The notes: a model not told the origin generated them from the letters alone. A stretch of 64,000 bases of DNA from DATFRX01 sp035630615 (GCA_035630615.1 DASQKI010000046.1:83866-147865), one strand, 5' to 3'; shown: positions 44,171-53,341, numbered from the stretch's first letter. Made by a program: numbers and translations.

Positions 44171-44917
44171 CTAGCCGTCGGCCTCGTCGGCTCCGTCGAC
44201 CTCGACGAAGCTGTACGGCGGCAGCGGACCGAAAACGCGCACGTCGGCGTACCCGTTTGCCGCGTCCCGCAGCGCGGTCACCGCGGCGTCGAATGCTTCC
44301 CGGTCGGAATTGGCAACCAGGAAAGATGCGTTGACGAAGCAACCTTCGACAGACGGTCCGAGGCGGACCCGGGTGGCGTGCGACTCGAGCTGGGCCACCA
44401 ACCGCTTCGCCTCCTGGACGCGGCGCTCCTCGACGGCGGCGGAGACCTGCTCGCCGAAGGCGATCCGGTCTTGCTCGTCGCCGCCTCCGACTGCGCGCAG
44501 AGCGTCGTTGCGTTCGCGCAGCTCGGCGTGCCGTTGGAGCAGGTCGCCGAGGAGTGCGTCTTCGTCGTGCACACCCTTGACGTTGAGCTCGACGTGGTCG
44601 TTCAGCTTAGCAAGCAGATCGGCGTACTTCTCCGCCTTGGACGTGAGCTCCGCCTGGACCGTCGCGTCGTCGGATGCGACCATCCCGAACCGCATCGGCA
44701 TCACGGTGCCGGCGGCACAGAGCGACTCGAGGACCCGCTCGTGGGCTTCAAGGTCGCGCCGCTTCGCGCGCAGGCCCTCTGGTGCGTCGCTCACCACGGC
44801 GACCAAGCCGTCCTCACGGATCAGCCGTACGGGTGCTCTCTCCGCACCCACGCCCGTCAGTCCGTCGATCGGCATCGGATGCGTGGCGGGCGCGAAACCG
44901 TAGACATAGGTACTCAT
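44171..44917 (-). CDS. gvpF: gas vesicle protein GvpF
   Basis: 248 residues from the ATG at 44917, with AGGACC upstream. The GvpF/L pattern: STYVYGFAPATHPMPIDGLT, LVAVVSDAPEGLRAKRRDLE, VMPMRFGMVASDDATVQAEL, and a C-terminal FGPLPPYSFVEVDG. GvpF is thought to be on the gas-facing side and to assist GvpA assembly. The symbol follows the Streptomyces operon order A-F-G-J-L-S-K. Confidence 0.93.
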   Translation of the reverse strand: MSTYVYGFAPATHPMPIDGLTGVGAERAPVRLIREDGLVAVVSDAPEGLRAKRRDLEAHERVLESLCAAGTVMPMRFGMVASDDATVQAELTSKAEKYADLLAKLNDHVELNVKGVHDEDALLGDLLQRHAELRERNDALRAVGGGDEQDRIAFGEQVSAAVEERRVQEAKRLVAQLESHATRVRLGPSVEGCFVNASFLVANSDREAFDAAVTALRDAANGYADVRVFGPLPPYSFVEVDGADEADG

Positions 44918-44933
44918 GGAATCGGTCCTCTCC

Positions 44934-45305
44934 CTATCGATCCGACGTCTTGTCGGGCGTCGCCAAGCCCTCGAGGGTCTCGGCGATCGCTTCGCGGGGG
45001 CCCGGCAGGGCACCCTTGACCTGGCGTTCCGCGCCGCCCCCGGTGACCGCGCCGACGAGATCCGGCAGCCCCATGGGCTGCCTGCCGCCGGTCAGGTCGA
45101 GTCGCCCACACTTCTCGGCGAATCTCAGGTACGTGTCGATGCTGGCAACGACGACGCGGGCGTCGATGGTAAGCACTTCGATGCCTACCAGCGAGACCCT
45201 GACGAACACGTCGATGACCAGCCCGCGGTCCAGGATCAGTTCGATGACGTCATACAGGGCGCCCGCGGCTGAGCCGCCGCTTCCACCCGTCGTCATGACG
45301 CTCAT
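44934..45305 (-). CDS. gvpA: gas vesicle structural protein GvpA (with C-terminal extension)
   Basis: 123 residues from the ATG at 45305; ATGs at 45317 and 45296 are alternatives. The GvpA core is ALYDVIELILDRGLVIDVFV, RVSLVGIEVLTIDARVVVAS, IDTYLRFAEKCGRLDL. A 45-residue tail (GGRQPMGLPDLVGAVTGGGA ...) follows, similar to the extended GvpA proteins of Streptomyces. It is first in the operon and should form the rib-like shell. A GAAGGGATGGTGAAG region precedes the ATG. Confidence 0.93.
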   Translation of the reverse strand: MSVMTTGGSGGSAAGALYDVIELILDRGLVIDVFVRVSLVGIEVLTIDARVVVASIDTYLRFAEKCGRLDLTGGRQPMGLPDLVGAVTGGGAERQVKGALPGPREAIAETLEGLATPDKTSDR

Positions 45306-45474
45306 GGACTTCACCATCCCTTCTGGTCTAAGCCAGTCGGCCATTCGCCGGTCGGCTTTTCCCCTGTTCGGCGTCCGGACGATGTCGGATGGGTCAGGAC
45401 ATTGGTTTTCCGCAATCGAGAAATCGCCTTCGGGTTGATCTACACAGACCCTTTTCGTACGCCCGCGTGGCGAC

Positions 45475-45621
45475 TCAGTCGGACCACTGGCCGCATTCGA
45501 GGCACTGCTCGACATGGAACGCCGTAGTGCCTTCCTGGAGATCAGCGCATACATGCGGCGTCCGGTCGCGACAGCGCTGACACCATCCACTCCGCGTTGT
45601 CACAGCTGTGTCGATCGGCAT
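45475..45621 (-). CDS. small zinc-ribbon-like protein upstream of gvpA
   Basis: 48 residues from the ATG at 45621 (GGAG upstream). Two CxxC pairs (GWCQRCRDRT and EQCLECGQW) and a His/Cys in TPHVCADL suggest one zinc site. It lies 170 bp upstream of gvpA on the same strand. No homologue is recognised. It could be a regulator or simply an unrelated small gene. Confidence 0.55.
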   Translation of the reverse strand: MPIDTAVTTRSGWCQRCRDRTPHVCADLQEGTTAFHVEQCLECGQWSD

Positions 45622-45728
45622 CGTCGTCTCCGTTCCGGTCGTCTCGCCAATGGTTCGGAACCAGGCGTGAGATCGGATGGGTGCGTTAGCCTCGCGGTTC
45701 ACGTCCTGGGGTCGAGGTCGATGTTTCG

Positions 45729-46652
45729 TTGAGTAATACGCCGGATCTCGGTCCCGTGCCGGAGCGCATCACCGTCGAGGCAGAGCAGGTACGTCGTCTC
45801 ATCGAGGAGCAGTTCCCGCAGTGGGCCGGTCTTCTCATCGAGCCCGTTGCCAGTGGTGGCTGGGATAACCAGACCTTCCACCTCGGCACCGACATGGTGG
45901 TGCGTCTACCCAGCGCCGCCGAGTACGCCCAGGCCGTCGAGAAGGAACACCGGTGGCTCCCGGCGCTCGCTCCCCAACTCCCACTGCACATCCCCGTCCC
46001 GCTGGCGAAGGGCAAACCGGGCGCGGATTACCCGCACTCGCGGTCGATCTACGAGTGGCTCGACGGCGTGACGGCGACCGCGGACCGCATTGCCGACCCG
46101 GACCGATTCGCCCTCGACCTGGCCGGCTTCTTGGCCGCCTTGCAGAGCGTCGACGCCGCTGACGGTCCCCAGCCGGGAATCCACAACTGGTTCCGGGGCG
46201 ACACCCTGCGCACCTTTGACAAGACAACCCACCGCGCGCTCGAGGAATTGGACGGCCACGTCGATGTCGAGCTGGCTCGGGAGATCTGGGCGAACGCGCT
46301 CGACGCCCGCTGGGACGGCGTGGACCGTTGGTTCCACGGAGATGTCGCCAAGGGAAACCTTCTGCTCAACGACGGACAGTTGGCGGCCGTCATCGACTTC
46401 GGGACGTGCGGCGTCGGCGACCCGGCCTGCGATCTGGCCATCGCCTGGACGTTGCTGACCGCAGATGGCCGGCAGGCGTTCCGGGATCGGCTGTCGGTGG
46501 ATGCGGTGTCCTGGGCGCGTGGGCGTGGCTGGGCCCTTTGGAAGGCGCTCGCCACCTGCATGTACACCTACGAGGATCCTGCCGACGCGGAGGAGTTTAC
46601 GAGCTCGAAACGCGCCCTCGACGAGATCTTCTCTGAGTACTCCGGCACATAG
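45729..46652 (+). CDS. aminoglycoside phosphotransferase-family protein
   Basis: 307 residues from a TTG (GAGGTCG upstream). A protein-kinase-like APH fold: ASGGWDNQTFHLGTDMVVRLP (nucleotide loop and Lys/Arg), then the catalytic loop WFHGDVAKGNLLLNDGQ and the metal motif AVIDFGTCGVGDPACDLA. APH-like proteins phosphorylate small molecules such as macrolides, choline or sugars; true antibiotic resistance is not implied. It is convergent with the large regulator gene. Confidence 0.88.
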   Translation: MSNTPDLGPVPERITVEAEQVRRLIEEQFPQWAGLLIEPVASGGWDNQTFHLGTDMVVRLPSAAEYAQAVEKEHRWLPALAPQLPLHIPVPLAKGKPGADYPHSRSIYEWLDGVTATADRIADPDRFALDLAGFLAALQSVDAADGPQPGIHNWFRGDTLRTFDKTTHRALEELDGHVDVELAREIWANALDARWDGVDRWFHGDVAKGNLLLNDGQLAAVIDFGTCGVGDPACDLAIAWTLLTADGRQAFRDRLSVDAVSWARGRGWALWKALATCMYTYEDPADAEEFTSSKRALDEIFSEYSGT

Positions 46653-46667
46653 CGTCAGTCGGTTGGC

Positions 46668-49600
46668 TCAGTTCTCGATGCAGGTCTGGCGGTAGTCCCG
46701 GTCGGGGAAGGCCGCTGCCCATTCGTCGCTGGTGAGGTTGCGGCCAGCGACGGCGCACGCGTGGGCTTCCCAGGCGGCGGGATCGGTTTCGAGGCTGATG
46801 ACAGATTCGTCCGCGTACGCCAGGACCAGCGTGTGTCCGTCGTCGAGGTACGCGGCCGTCGACCGCAGAGTCGGTTCCCCTGGCTGGACTCGCGCGAACG
46901 GAACGACGCTGCTCGGGTCGGACAAGATGGCCTGCCCGTCGAAGCCGACGCTGACCAGCGTCTCGCTGTCTGGGGAGAAGGTCACCCAACTGACCGGCCC
47001 ATCGTGGATCGGGTCGCGTGTACGGGCGATTTCTTTCCCCGTGGCGACGTCGATCACTCCGACACGACCGTCGAACCCGCCGTACGCATAAAGCCTGCCG
47101 TCAGCACTGAAGTTGGCTCGTACCCCCCAGCTGGAGATATGCACCTGGTGCATTACGCGACCGTCGTCGAGGTCGGCGAGGACGACGTCCGTGCCCGCGC
47201 CGATGTCGGCACTCTCTGCGGTCACGGCGATCAAGCCATCGTGTGTCGTCCGGACGCCGACCGGTGTGAGGTCAAGGTCGAGTGTCCGGCCGGTCGGCTC
47301 GAGAGTGTGCGCGTCGAGCTCGCGGACCAGCCCGTTTTGCTCGGCCACGACGATATGTGCACCGTCCGGCGTATACGCGATCGCGCCCAAATTGTCACCG
47401 CGCCCGGACGCCTTGTCGACCCGCTCACCGGTCTCGACGTCCCAAAGCTGGACCGCTCCGTTGGAGCTGACTGTGGCCACCCGGCGTCCATCGGGTCGAT
47501 AGGCCGCCCACGCGAGATCCTCTCCATCGATGGGAAGTGGCGTCGTGGCACCGGTGCCGACATCGAGGAGCCTCGGCTCGCCTTGGAACAAGACGCTGGT
47601 GGCGCCGGGGCTCAGTAGTGGAGCGCCCTCGTCAGGGGGGTTGGCCGGTCCGGGCGGGACGAGCTGTTGGGCGAGACCACGCGTACGGTCGAGGTCCCAT
47701 ACGATCGTGGTGCCGTCAGCCCCTGCGGTGTAGAGCTGCATATCTTGCAAATCTTGGCCGAACTCGACGGCGTGCACGCTTCCGACATGGGCCCGAAGGT
47801 TCTGGACGGCCTCACCCGTGGCCGCGTTCCACACGATGGCAGTCTGGTCGTTGCTCACAGTCGCGATGAGGCTGCCGTCATGACTGAACGCCGCTCCGGT
47901 CACGGCCGACTCATGGCCGCTCAGCTCGGCAGTCGACCTCCCCGTCGTGGTGTCGATCAGACGTACACCAGCACCGCGAGTCCTGACGGCCAAGGTCTCG
48001 CCGCCTGGGCTGAGGGCGAGTGCCCCGGCACCGTCGAGTGAGCCGACGCGATCACCGGTGGTCAGGTCGAACACGTCAGTCGGCCCCGCTCCACCGGCGT
48101 ACAGTCGGCGACCGTCGGGCGAGAACGTGACCCAGCCCTGCAAATCTCGTTCCGGCGTAACCTCGAAAAAGCTGCCCGACTCGGACAGGTTCAGACGCAT
48201 CATCGGCTTGTCGGGGCGATCGATCTGCCAGACCGCGACTTTGTCGTCGAACGGGAGTGGCCCGATGGCTGCGATGAGATCACCTCGTGGGGAGTAGGTG
48301 ACGTCCGCCGCCGGATTGCCTAGGCCGCGATAGGTGACGCCGGTCGATTCCAGCGTCTGCGCGTCGTATGACGTGACGCCGAACCTGCACTGAGGGCCGC
48401 CGATCCAGCAGTCGGTGTCGAACCACGACACCGCGACCTGGCTGCCATCCGGACTGAACGTGGCCGCCCGATAGCTCGTCCCTTCACCACCGAGGGTGGC
48501 GACAGGAGCCCGGTCGGCGAGGTCGTACGTGGTGACATCCTCGAGGTTGTCCACCACAACTGCCCGTTCGCCGTCGGGAGCCAGCTCCAGGTCCATCAGC
48601 CGCGCCCCCTCACCACGGATGACGCCGGCGACCGACGGACTTCGCTGGATCGTGTTGAGCAGGTTGCCGCGCGTCTCCGGACTGTCCCAGAGGTGGACGC
48701 CCTCGACGGCGAGCAGCAGGGCTCGGTCGTACGACGGCTCGACGAGTGCCAGCGCACTGGCGCGACGCGCCTCGGCCTCCGTCGAGCGTTCATCGGCCCG
48801 CTGCCGCTGGTCGACCGCGACCAACCAGGCCGCGCCCGCCAGAACAGCGAGGGCCGCGACGGCCGCCGTCAGCCATCGGAGCCGGCGAACCGTACGCCGC
48901 TCCCGGCGGATCTGGGTCTGAGCGGCCCGCAGATCCGAGGCCTCCCGCGCCAAAGACGCCTCGAGGAAATCGAGTTCGACCTCGGTCAGGCCTGGGCGGC
49001 TCGTGTCGCGCCACGCGGCGGCCTGGGCCAGCCGCGCGCCACGGTAGAGCTCGCTGTTCGGCCGGTCCATCTCCTCCCACACGTCGGCGGCGACGGTGAG
49101 GTGGTGTCGGATGCGTTGTCCGCCGACGTCTTCGTCCAACCACTCCCGCAGCCGAGGCCAGGCGCGGGCCAGAGCCTCGTGAGTCACCTCGATAACGCCG
49201 TCGTCGCTGGTGACCAGCCGGGCCGCGACGAGCAGCTCGATCAATTGCTCGCGCTCGTGGTCAGTGGCCACCAGCCGACGAGGCAGCCGACTGCGAACCG
49301 GCTCGCCCGCCTCGGTGGGAATGACCAGGCGAAGCAGCAGATCCCGGAACGCGTCCCGCTGATCCGCATCGACCCGTTCGTACACATCCTCGGCCGACTG
49401 GGCGACCGCCCCGCGGATGCCGCCAGTGGCCTGGTAGCCCGCCACGGTGAGAGTACGGCCCTCTCGGCGTAGCCACGTCTCTCTCAGCGCATGGGACAGC
49501 AGCGGCAAAGCACCCGGCTCGCCCTCGACCTCGCGGACCAGCAGGTCGACAAGGCCTGACTCGATCGGCAGACCGGCTTGGCGGGCCGGACCCTCGATGG

Positions 49601-50855
49601 CGGCGCGCAGGTCGTCTTCGGTCATCGCCCCCAGCAGGTAGAGCCCCCGCTCGATGAGCCGCGAGACGTCCGGATAGGCCGACACCTCGCCCATCCGGTC
49701 AGCGCGCAGCGCCACCACCAGCCTGCCGTTGGCGGCGTGCTCGGTCAGCGTGGCGAAGAACCGGACTCTCTCGTCTCGGTCCTCGCACAACGAGAAGGCC
49801 TCCTCGAGCTGGTCCACGACGAGCAGCGGGGTCGGGCCCTTGTCGGGGATGGCGGTGAGCGCATCCATCGGGTGCGCTCCCGGCGAGACGACGACGGTTC
49901 GGTGACCGTCGCGGCGATAGATCGCGGCAACACCTGCGCGTACGAGCGAGGACTTGCCGCTGCCGGAGGGACCGACGACGGCCAGCACACCGACCGTGGA
50001 CAGCCGTTCCAGGCACGCCGCGAGGTCGCCGTCGCGACCGAAGAAGCTGTCGGCGTCGTCGATGTCGTAGGGCATCAGACCCCGATAGGGGCAAACCGCG
50101 CTCGGCTCCGAAAGCGCGGGCTCGACCAGCAGTGACGGATCCTGCTGCAAGATGGCCTGCTCCAGCGCCACGAGGTCCGGACTCGGATCGAGGCCGAGCT
50201 CCTTCGCGAGCACCGTGCGGACCCGATGCAGCGTTCGAAGCGCCTCGGCCTGGCGCCCGGCCTGGTATTGGGCGAGTGCCAACAGGCCCCATCGCCGTTC
50301 GCGCATCGGCGCGGCGATGGCCTGCTCCTGTGCCTGCGCCAGCACCTCGAGGTGATGCCCGGCCCGGAGGGAGGCGTCGAGTCGGAGCTCCTCGCTATCC
50401 AGTCGGAGCTCGTCGAGACGACCAGCCTCGACCCGACCGGGGTCCCATCCATCAAGATCGACGAACGCCGGGCCACGCCAGAGGTCCAGTGCTTGCCCGA
50501 GCACATACGACGCTCGTTCGGATTCGCCGACGGTGAGCAGTTCGCGGCCGCGGCCGACCCGGCGCTCGAAGAGCAGCGTGTCGACATCGTCGGACGTGAC
50601 CAGCAGCCGATAGCCCTGGGGCAGCGTCTCGATGGTCTCCGAGCCCAGCGTCTGGCGGAGCCGGGCCACACAGCCTTGGACGACTTTCTTCGACGAGGCC
50701 GGTGGCTGGTCTCCCCACAGCGCATCGGCCAACCGGTCGGCGGAACTGACCTCGCCGGGTCGCACCGCGAGGGCTGCAAGTACCACTCTGTCGCGTGGGC
50801 CGATCTTGCCGGCGCCCCCGTCGATGACAAGCGGACCCAGCAATTCGATCCGCAT
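46668..50855 (-). CDS. SARP-type regulator fused to STAND NTPase and WD40 repeats
   Basis: 1395 residues from the ATG at 50855 (MRIELLGPLVIDGGAGKIGP); the frame is open upstream but conserved sequence starts here. Order: an OmpR-type winged helix (1-90), a BTAD domain (about 95-245), a CPYRGLMPYDIDDADSFFGR linker, a STAND-type NTPase with Walker A VVGPSGSGKSSLVRAG and Walker B LLVVDQLEEAF, one TM helix (RWLTAAVAALAVLAGAAWLV, about residue 700), and then at least 10 WD40-like blades, e.g. GHESAVTGAAFSHDGSLIAT. AfsR-like proteins combine DNA binding with nucleotide-dependent oligomerisation; the WD40 domain would sense a ligand. The TM helix would place the WD40 domain outside the cell, or membrane-tether it. 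Confidence 0.92.
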   Translation of the reverse strand: MRIELLGPLVIDGGAGKIGPRDRVVLAALAVRPGEVSSADRLADALWGDQPPASSKKVVQGCVARLRQTLGSETIETLPQGYRLLVTSDDVDTLLFERRVGRGRELLTVGESERASYVLGQALDLWRGPAFVDLDGWDPGRVEAGRLDELRLDSEELRLDASLRAGHHLEVLAQAQEQAIAAPMRERRWGLLALAQYQAGRQAEALRTLHRVRTVLAKELGLDPSPDLVALEQAILQQDPSLLVEPALSEPSAVCPYRGLMPYDIDDADSFFGRDGDLAACLERLSTVGVLAVVGPSGSGKSSLVRAGVAAIYRRDGHRTVVVSPGAHPMDALTAIPDKGPTPLLVVDQLEEAFSLCEDRDERVRFFATLTEHAANGRLVVALRADRMGEVSAYPDVSRLIERGLYLLGAMTEDDLRAAIEGPARQAGLPIESGLVDLLVREVEGEPGALPLLSHALRETWLRREGRTLTVAGYQATGGIRGAVAQSAEDVYERVDADQRDAFRDLLLRLVIPTEAGEPVRSRLPRRLVATDHEREQLIELLVAARLVTSDDGVIEVTHEALARAWPRLREWLDEDVGGQRIRHHLTVAADVWEEMDRPNSELYRGARLAQAAAWRDTSRPGLTEVELDFLEASLAREASDLRAAQTQIRRERRTVRRLRWLTAAVAALAVLAGAAWLVAVDQRQRADERSTEAEARRASALALVEPSYDRALLLAVEGVHLWDSPETRGNLLNTIQRSPSVAGVIRGEGARLMDLELAPDGERAVVVDNLEDVTTYDLADRAPVATLGGEGTSYRAATFSPDGSQVAVSWFDTDCWIGGPQCRFGVTSYDAQTLESTGVTYRGLGNPAADVTYSPRGDLIAAIGPLPFDDKVAVWQIDRPDKPMMRLNLSESGSFFEVTPERDLQGWVTFSPDGRRLYAGGAGPTDVFDLTTGDRVGSLDGAGALALSPGGETLAVRTRGAGVRLIDTTTGRSTAELSGHESAVTGAAFSHDGSLIATVSNDQTAIVWNAATGEAVQNLRAHVGSVHAVEFGQDLQDMQLYTAGADGTTIVWDLDRTRGLAQQLVPPGPANPPDEGAPLLSPGATSVLFQGEPRLLDVGTGATTPLPIDGEDLAWAAYRPDGRRVATVSSNGAVQLWDVETGERVDKASGRGDNLGAIAYTPDGAHIVVAEQNGLVRELDAHTLEPTGRTLDLDLTPVGVRTTHDGLIAVTAESADIGAGTDVVLADLDDGRVMHQVHISSWGVRANFSADGRLYAYGGFDGRVGVIDVATGKEIARTRDPIHDGPVSWVTFSPDSETLVSVGFDGQAILSDPSSVVPFARVQPGEPTLRSTAAYLDDGHTLVLAYADESVISLETDPAAWEAHACAVAGRNLTSDEWAAAFPDRDYRQTCIEN

Positions 50856-50987
50856 GGCACCACCGTGAGCCGTGCCATCGATACCGGTCAAGGGCACTAA
50901 TACCCAGCTGATACCGGCTCGCGACTCCTTCGGCACCGCTTGGCGGGACAACGGTGAGGTCCAAGTCCGACCAAGAAGGGCACGACC

Positions 50988-51350
50988 ATGAACAACAAGG
51001 CATTAACACGCAAGGCTACGGTGGCTGGCGTCGTCGGTCTAACGGCAGCGGGCCTCACCGCCACGATCGCTCTGGCGAACGACCCGGCCGCAGACACCGC
51101 GGACTCGAAAGCGGTCGAACGGCAGGAGTCGGCCTTCGCCCAGCAATACACCGGTCCCGGTACGGCCGACGCCGCCGAAGCCTGGATCGAGTCCGAGCCG
51201 GCATACACCGGTCCCCGTACCGCCGACGCGGCCGAAGGCTGGCTTGGGTCCGGCGCGGCGCACTCGTCAAGCGCGCTGCAATGCGTCGTCACAGCTGACG
51301 CAGCCGAGCACTGGATCGCAGGGACCGGTCACCTGCCGTGCGCACCCTGA
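50988..51350 (+). CDS. small secreted protein with TADAAE repeats
   Basis: 120 residues. The signal peptide MNNKALTRKATVAGVVGLTA has a hydrophobic core and cleaves near LAN-DPA. The mature part has three repeats: YTGPGTADAAEAWI, YTGPRTADAAEGWL and VVTADAAEHWI, and two cysteines (LQCVV, LPCAP). It is divergent from the SARP-STAND-WD40 gene with a 132-bp shared control region. I recognise no family. A secreted signal or target of the neighbouring regulator is a speculative possibility. Confidence 0.75.
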   Translation: MNNKALTRKATVAGVVGLTAAGLTATIALANDPAADTADSKAVERQESAFAQQYTGPGTADAAEAWIESEPAYTGPRTADAAEGWLGSGAAHSSSALQCVVTADAAEHWIAGTGHLPCAP

Positions 51351-51788
51351 GGACAAACGCCATCCCGGCCGCGTCAACCAGGGAACGTGGAGCCAGGATT
51401 CGGGACGGCCGTCGGGTCGGGAGTCGGTGGCTTCCGGCCCGACGTGAGGCCGGCCGAGCGCAAGTCGAAAGCTATGGGCTCACTGACCACACGGTATCCA
51501 GGCGCCGCTCCTGCACACACGTTGTTGGCCGCTTCGGGCCTAACTCTTCTGACGACCTGAGATGCGGGCAGGATCGCGTACGGGTCCCCGACTCGTAGTG
51601 ACCACCAGGCCGGGAAGGCGACGCGTCGCCAGAATCCGGGCCGGCTCCAGCGCATCCGTATCGAGTTCGACCAGCGGAAACTCCTCCACCAGATCGCTCG
51701 CATGCACAACCCGACACCGGCCGCACTACCGGCGCCACTCGGTCGAAGCGGCGCCGACAGCCTCACGGTGCCGTGGGCATGCCCGGGC
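51351..51788. other. 438-bp spacer, no gene recognised
   Basis: Several open frames exist on both strands, but none has a credible start, codon usage and recognisable motif together. A plus-strand segment near 51640-51720 (LQRIRIEFDQRKLLHQIARM) looks weakly protein-like and may be a gene remnant. Confidence 0.3.
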
Positions 51789-52649
51789 TCATCGACTTCG
51801 GTTCGCGGTCACGAGCCAGGCGGCGGAACCGAAGACGACTCCGCCCGGCGTCTGGTGCGCCGTGATCCGCCTCTCGAGGTCATCAAGAGCGCGGCGGCGG
51901 GCGTCCGGGTCGAGGTCTGCGATCATCCAGCCCATCAAACCGGCGATGAGGTCATGGGCACTCTCGACGGTGTCTCCGAGCCAGAACGGTCGCTCGAGTC
52001 CACCGATCTCGACGTTGTCGAACCCGCTTGAGCCGAGCCAGCCGCGCACGCGGTCGGGATCACTCATCGAGAAGGGCTGTGGTCCGTCTGCTGGTGGGGC
52101 GGGGAAGTCGCGGCCGGCCGCAAGGGCAGCGAAGATGTCGAGCACCCACTCATTGCGCTCGAGCGGCTGCCAGACCAGCGCGGTCAGACGCCCCCCTGGG
52201 CGCATCGCATCCGCAAGGTGAGCGAACGCTGCCGGTTTGTCGGCGAAGAACATCAGCGCTGTTCGGCTGATGACAGCGTCGAAGACCTGGCTCTCGAAAG
52301 GCTCGACCGCGGCATCGGCCTGACGAAACTCAAGGTTCGTCACGCCTTCGCGCGCGGCCACGTCGCGCGCTACCTGCAGCATCGAGCCGGACAGGTCGAC
52401 GCCGAGGCAGTGGCCGCCAGACGCAAGCCGTGCCGCGTCGCGCGTGGTCTGCCCGGTGCCGCAGCCGACGTCGAGCACCACGGCTGCGCGTTCGATCTCG
52501 GCGGCGTCCATGAACGTCTGGTGGTAGTGATGAAGGCTCTGGTCGAACTCCCCCGGATGGGCGGCCCAGTAGTTCCCCTCATCGCCATCCCACGCCGCGA
52601 GTTGTTCCGAGTGAGCTGGGCTGATCCGCAGCGCCGGTTTGGTCGTCAT
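51789..52649 (-). CDS. SAM-dependent class I methyltransferase
   Basis: 286 residues from the ATG at 52649 (GGAGG upstream). SAM-binding motif I is VVLDVGCGTGQTTRDAA, with the Asp of motif II in CLGVDLSGSML. Motif IV-like FDAVISRTALMFF and FAHLADAMRPGGRLTALVWQ follow. The N-terminal EGNYWAAHPGEFDQSLHHYH fits UbiE/small-molecule methyltransferases. The gene shares a palindromic operator with the divergent PadR gene, so it is probably its target. Confidence 0.88.
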   Translation of the reverse strand: MTTKPALRISPAHSEQLAAWDGDEGNYWAAHPGEFDQSLHHYHQTFMDAAEIERAAVVLDVGCGTGQTTRDAARLASGGHCLGVDLSGSMLQVARDVAAREGVTNLEFRQADAAVEPFESQVFDAVISRTALMFFADKPAAFAHLADAMRPGGRLTALVWQPLERNEWVLDIFAALAAGRDFPAPPADGPQPFSMSDPDRVRGWLGSSGFDNVEIGGLERPFWLGDTVESAHDLIAGLMGWMIADLDPDARRRALDDLERRITAHQTPGGVVFGSAAWLVTANRSR

Positions 52650-52669
52650 GCCTTGCCTCCGATCCGTTA

Positions 52670-52686
52670 TAGTCCCTAGGGGACTA
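52670..52686. promoter_or_regulatory. PadR-type palindromic operator
   Basis: TAGTCCCTAGGGGACTA is nearly symmetrical. It lies in the 62-bp spacer between the methyltransferase and PadR genes, 20 bp from the methyltransferase start. Palindromic sites between a PadR gene and its target are the normal arrangement. A second AGGGGAC-like half-site (AAAGGGGAC, 52702-52710) overlaps the PadR ribosome site. Confidence 0.6.
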
Positions 52687-52711
52687 CATATCTCATACTC
52701 CAAAGGGGACG

Positions 52712-53341
52712 GTGATGTCAAGACCTGGCCGCCTGACGACGACGTCGTACGCCGTGCTCGGGCTGATCGCGATCAAGCCGTTCAGCACTTATGAACTGAC
52801 CGCGCAGATGGATCGCAGCTTCTACCGGATCTGGCCGCGTTCTCGCAGCAAGCTTTATGAGGAGCCGAAGAAGCTGGTCGCCCACGGGCTGGCCGTGGCC
52901 ACGAGGGAACGTGTCGGGAAGCGCCCACGGACGGTGTACAGCATCACCGCCGCCGGCAGAGCCGCACTCGCCGAGTGGCTTCAGGTGCCAGGCAGCGGGC
53001 CAGCCCTGGAGTTCGAGCAGATCCTCAAGATCACCTTCGTCGAGAACGGCACCAAGGACAATGCGCTCGCCCAGCTGGCGGCCGCGCGAGCATGGGCGGT
53101 GGAGCAGAACGAGGTGAATCGCGACGTCGGTCGCGCATATGCACGCGGCGAAGGACTGTTCCAGGAGCGGGCCGCGATCAACATGATCGGCGGTGCCTTC
53201 CTCACCGACTTCTACGCACTCGTCGCCCGCTGGGCCGACTGGGCCACCGAGCTCGTGCAGGACTGGCCCGACAGCCCCAGCGACGCCGTCCTCCCCCCGG
53301 GCGTCGCCGACGAGGTCGTCAAACGCGCCGACTGGTCCTGA
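52712..53341 (+). CDS. PadR-family transcriptional regulator
   Basis: 209 residues from a GTG (an ATG follows as codon 2). The winged-helix domain (about 8-85) has TSYAVLGLIAIKPFSTYELT, SRSKLYEEPKKLVAHGLAVA and YSITAAGRAALAEWL. A C-terminal helical dimerisation domain follows. PadR repressors release their operators on binding phenolic or other small ligands. Expected to repress the divergent methyltransferase gene and itself. Confidence 0.92.
   Translation: MMSRPGRLTTTSYAVLGLIAIKPFSTYELTAQMDRSFYRIWPRSRSKLYEEPKKLVAHGLAVATRERVGKRPRTVYSITAAGRAALAEWLQVPGSGPALEFEQILKITFVENGTKDNALAQLAAARAWAVEQNEVNRDVGRAYARGEGLFQERAAINMIGGAFLTDFYALVARWADWATELVQDWPDSPSDAVLPPGVADEVVKRADWS

Noticed and set aside
51562..52221. 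Plus-strand frame of 219 codons opposite the methyltransferase
   Set aside because: Most of it is antisense to the methyltransferase, and the upstream part shows no family signature.
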